A stretch of 63,167 nt of DNA from Bacteroidales bacterium UBA6244 (GTDB taxonomy: Bacteria; Bacteroidota; Bacteroidia; Bacteroidales; F082): the NCBI GenBank assembly GCA_002440885.1, contig DJVY01000186.1:1-63167 (forward strand), written 5' to 3'. This document shows positions 62,728-63,167 of this stretch, piece by piece (positions within the stretch are counted from its first letter, which is position 1; every line of letters starts with the position of its first letter). Made by a program: the position numbers and the translations under genes. The notes beneath the pieces are model-generated. The model worked only from the letters and a program-made list of their open reading frames with translations. It did no database searches and was not told the origin of the DNA.

Positions 62728-62978
62728 ACTTCTAAGAGTTCTCTTTCAAATGTTTTGTCTTCTCTTGCGTGTTTTAGGGAGCTTAAAAGCCTCTCTTTGT
62801 TTTTAGAAGATGCAAACAGATAGTTTGTCTCTTTCATTGCGTTATACTCGTCAAACGATATAACGACAACATTTTCTTTGCCTTTTCTGTGTATGATAAC
62901 TTCGTCATGATCTAAATACACGCTATCAAATACTGCTTTTAAATTATTTCTTGCTTCTGTTAAACTCATAACTTGCAT
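62724..62978 (-). CDS. yefM: YefM/Phd-family antitoxin
   Basis: An 84-residue antitoxin. The N-terminal DNA-binding and dimer domain has the typical MSLTEARNNLKAVFDSV and EVIIHRKGKENVVVISFDEYNAMKET in parts, and the C-terminal tail (HAREDKTFERELLEV) should wrap around YoeB. The upstream gene of the two-gene module, it would repress its own promoter just upstream of 62978. It stabilises chromosome or plasmid segments or acts in stress response; which is not clear. Confidence 0.93.
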   Translation of the reverse strand: MQVMSLTEARNNLKAVFDSVYLDHDEVIIHRKGKENVVVISFDEYNAMKETNYLFASSKNKERLLSSLKHAREDKTFERELLEV

Positions 62979-63090
62979 ATAATTTCCTTACATTTTTCTG
63001 TACATAATTATAGCGTAAAAATAAATAATATTTGAGTTTCTGTATTTAACGGAACTGACTGAGTAGGCACTAATTTACTCAATTGACTTG

Positions 63091-63167
63091 TTATTTCGAG
63101 TAATCTACGAACTCCGTTATATCGTCACCGCTTTCAAATAGCTCATCAAATTCTTTAGCTGTTTTCA
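63091..63167 (-). pseudogene. remnant resembling the start of a CopG/BrnA-type antitoxin
   Basis: On the minus strand the window edge shows (A)TG AAA ACA..., giving KTAKEFDELFESGDDITEFV and DYSK before a TAA stop at 63093-63091. This is the N-terminal pattern of CopG/BrnA-like antitoxins (EFDxxFxxGEDxSEYxDxSK), which normally continue for 60 or more residues. The first base of the start codon is just outside the window. It is either a truncated remnant or a stop introduced by error. Confidence 0.5.

Noticed and set aside
1..63167. CRISPR arrays, transposases, integrases or prophage genes.
   Set aside because: None were found; the tandem repeats seen are too short and lack spacers.

Overview
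The window carries DNA of two very different kinds. Positions 1 to about 57,690 look like a chromosome segment of a marine or sediment-type Bacteroidota (Bacteroidales/Marinilabiliales-like). The signs are PorQ of the type IX secretion system, a long NusB, a mitochondrial-type aconitase, an SusC-style carboxypeptidase-regulatory domain on a TonB receptor, DUF4294, DUF4199, DUF5723 and DUF2027-Smr proteins, a bTHX ribosomal protein with a long Ala/Lys tail, and TAnnTTTG-like -7 boxes. From about 57,690 to the end the codon use changes abruptly to AGA/ATA/CTA-rich, and the genes (DUF2461, HemH, HAD, YchJ, YoeB/YefM) look like a Sulfurimonas-type Campylobacterota. The change falls inside the conserved tryptophan-rich segment of the fused cytochrome c assembly gene ccsBA, a family both groups have. 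A chimeric contig is the simplest explanation; recent transfer is the alternative.

Layout of the bacteroidotal part. 0-7 kb: AraC regulator, smpB, ttcA-like, parE, a DUF2892 protein, a DMT exporter and a Wzx-like flippase. 7-17 kb: a glycosyltransferase/phosphoglycosyltransferase-like fusion, nusB, aconitase, porQ, a ten-repeat WG protein, recF-dciA, trmH and bTHX. 17-25 kb: HAD, YwqK-like, recR, glmM, DUF4294 and the proteostasis block tig-clpP-clpX, followed by tRNA-Leu(TAG). 25-30 kb: DUF5723, an orphan ABC permease, tRNA-Lys(TTT) with its terminator, a Sua5/YrdC protein and the SRP RNA. 30-34 kb: a small sugar-polymer cluster (GT2, NAD epimerase, GT4). 34-39 kb: an Na+/H+ antiporter, a SMUG2-like glycosylase, a four-gene ferredoxin-dependent 2-oxoacid oxidoreductase operon and a cold-shock protein. 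39-48 kb: haem-binding protein, ADP-forming acyl-CoA synthetase, aminotransferase, EttA, a large membrane protein and a GNAT acetyltransferase.

The most interesting unit is the minus-strand operon at 48,746-53,425. It encodes a TonB-dependent receptor with the CxxxM and HxM copper-site motifs of OprC, a small MmpS-like lipoprotein, an MbnP-family lipoprotein and a di-haem MbnH/MauG-like peroxidase. Together they read as a surface copper-acquisition system in which the peroxidase may convert a tryptophan of the MbnP partner to kynurenine to create a copper site. No methanobactin genes are visible.

A second functional theme is fermentation of amino acids. An aminotransferase, the VorDBAC-type oxidoreductase and an ADP-forming acyl-CoA synthetase lie within 8 kb and could take a (branched-chain) amino acid to its acid with one ATP and reduced ferredoxin.

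The terminal 5.2 kb holds DUF2461, ferrochelatase, a HAD phosphatase, a coiled-coil membrane protein, a small membrane protein, YchJ, a complete YefM-YoeB toxin-antitoxin pair and, at the very edge, a 25-codon remnant resembling the start of a CopG/BrnA-type antitoxin.
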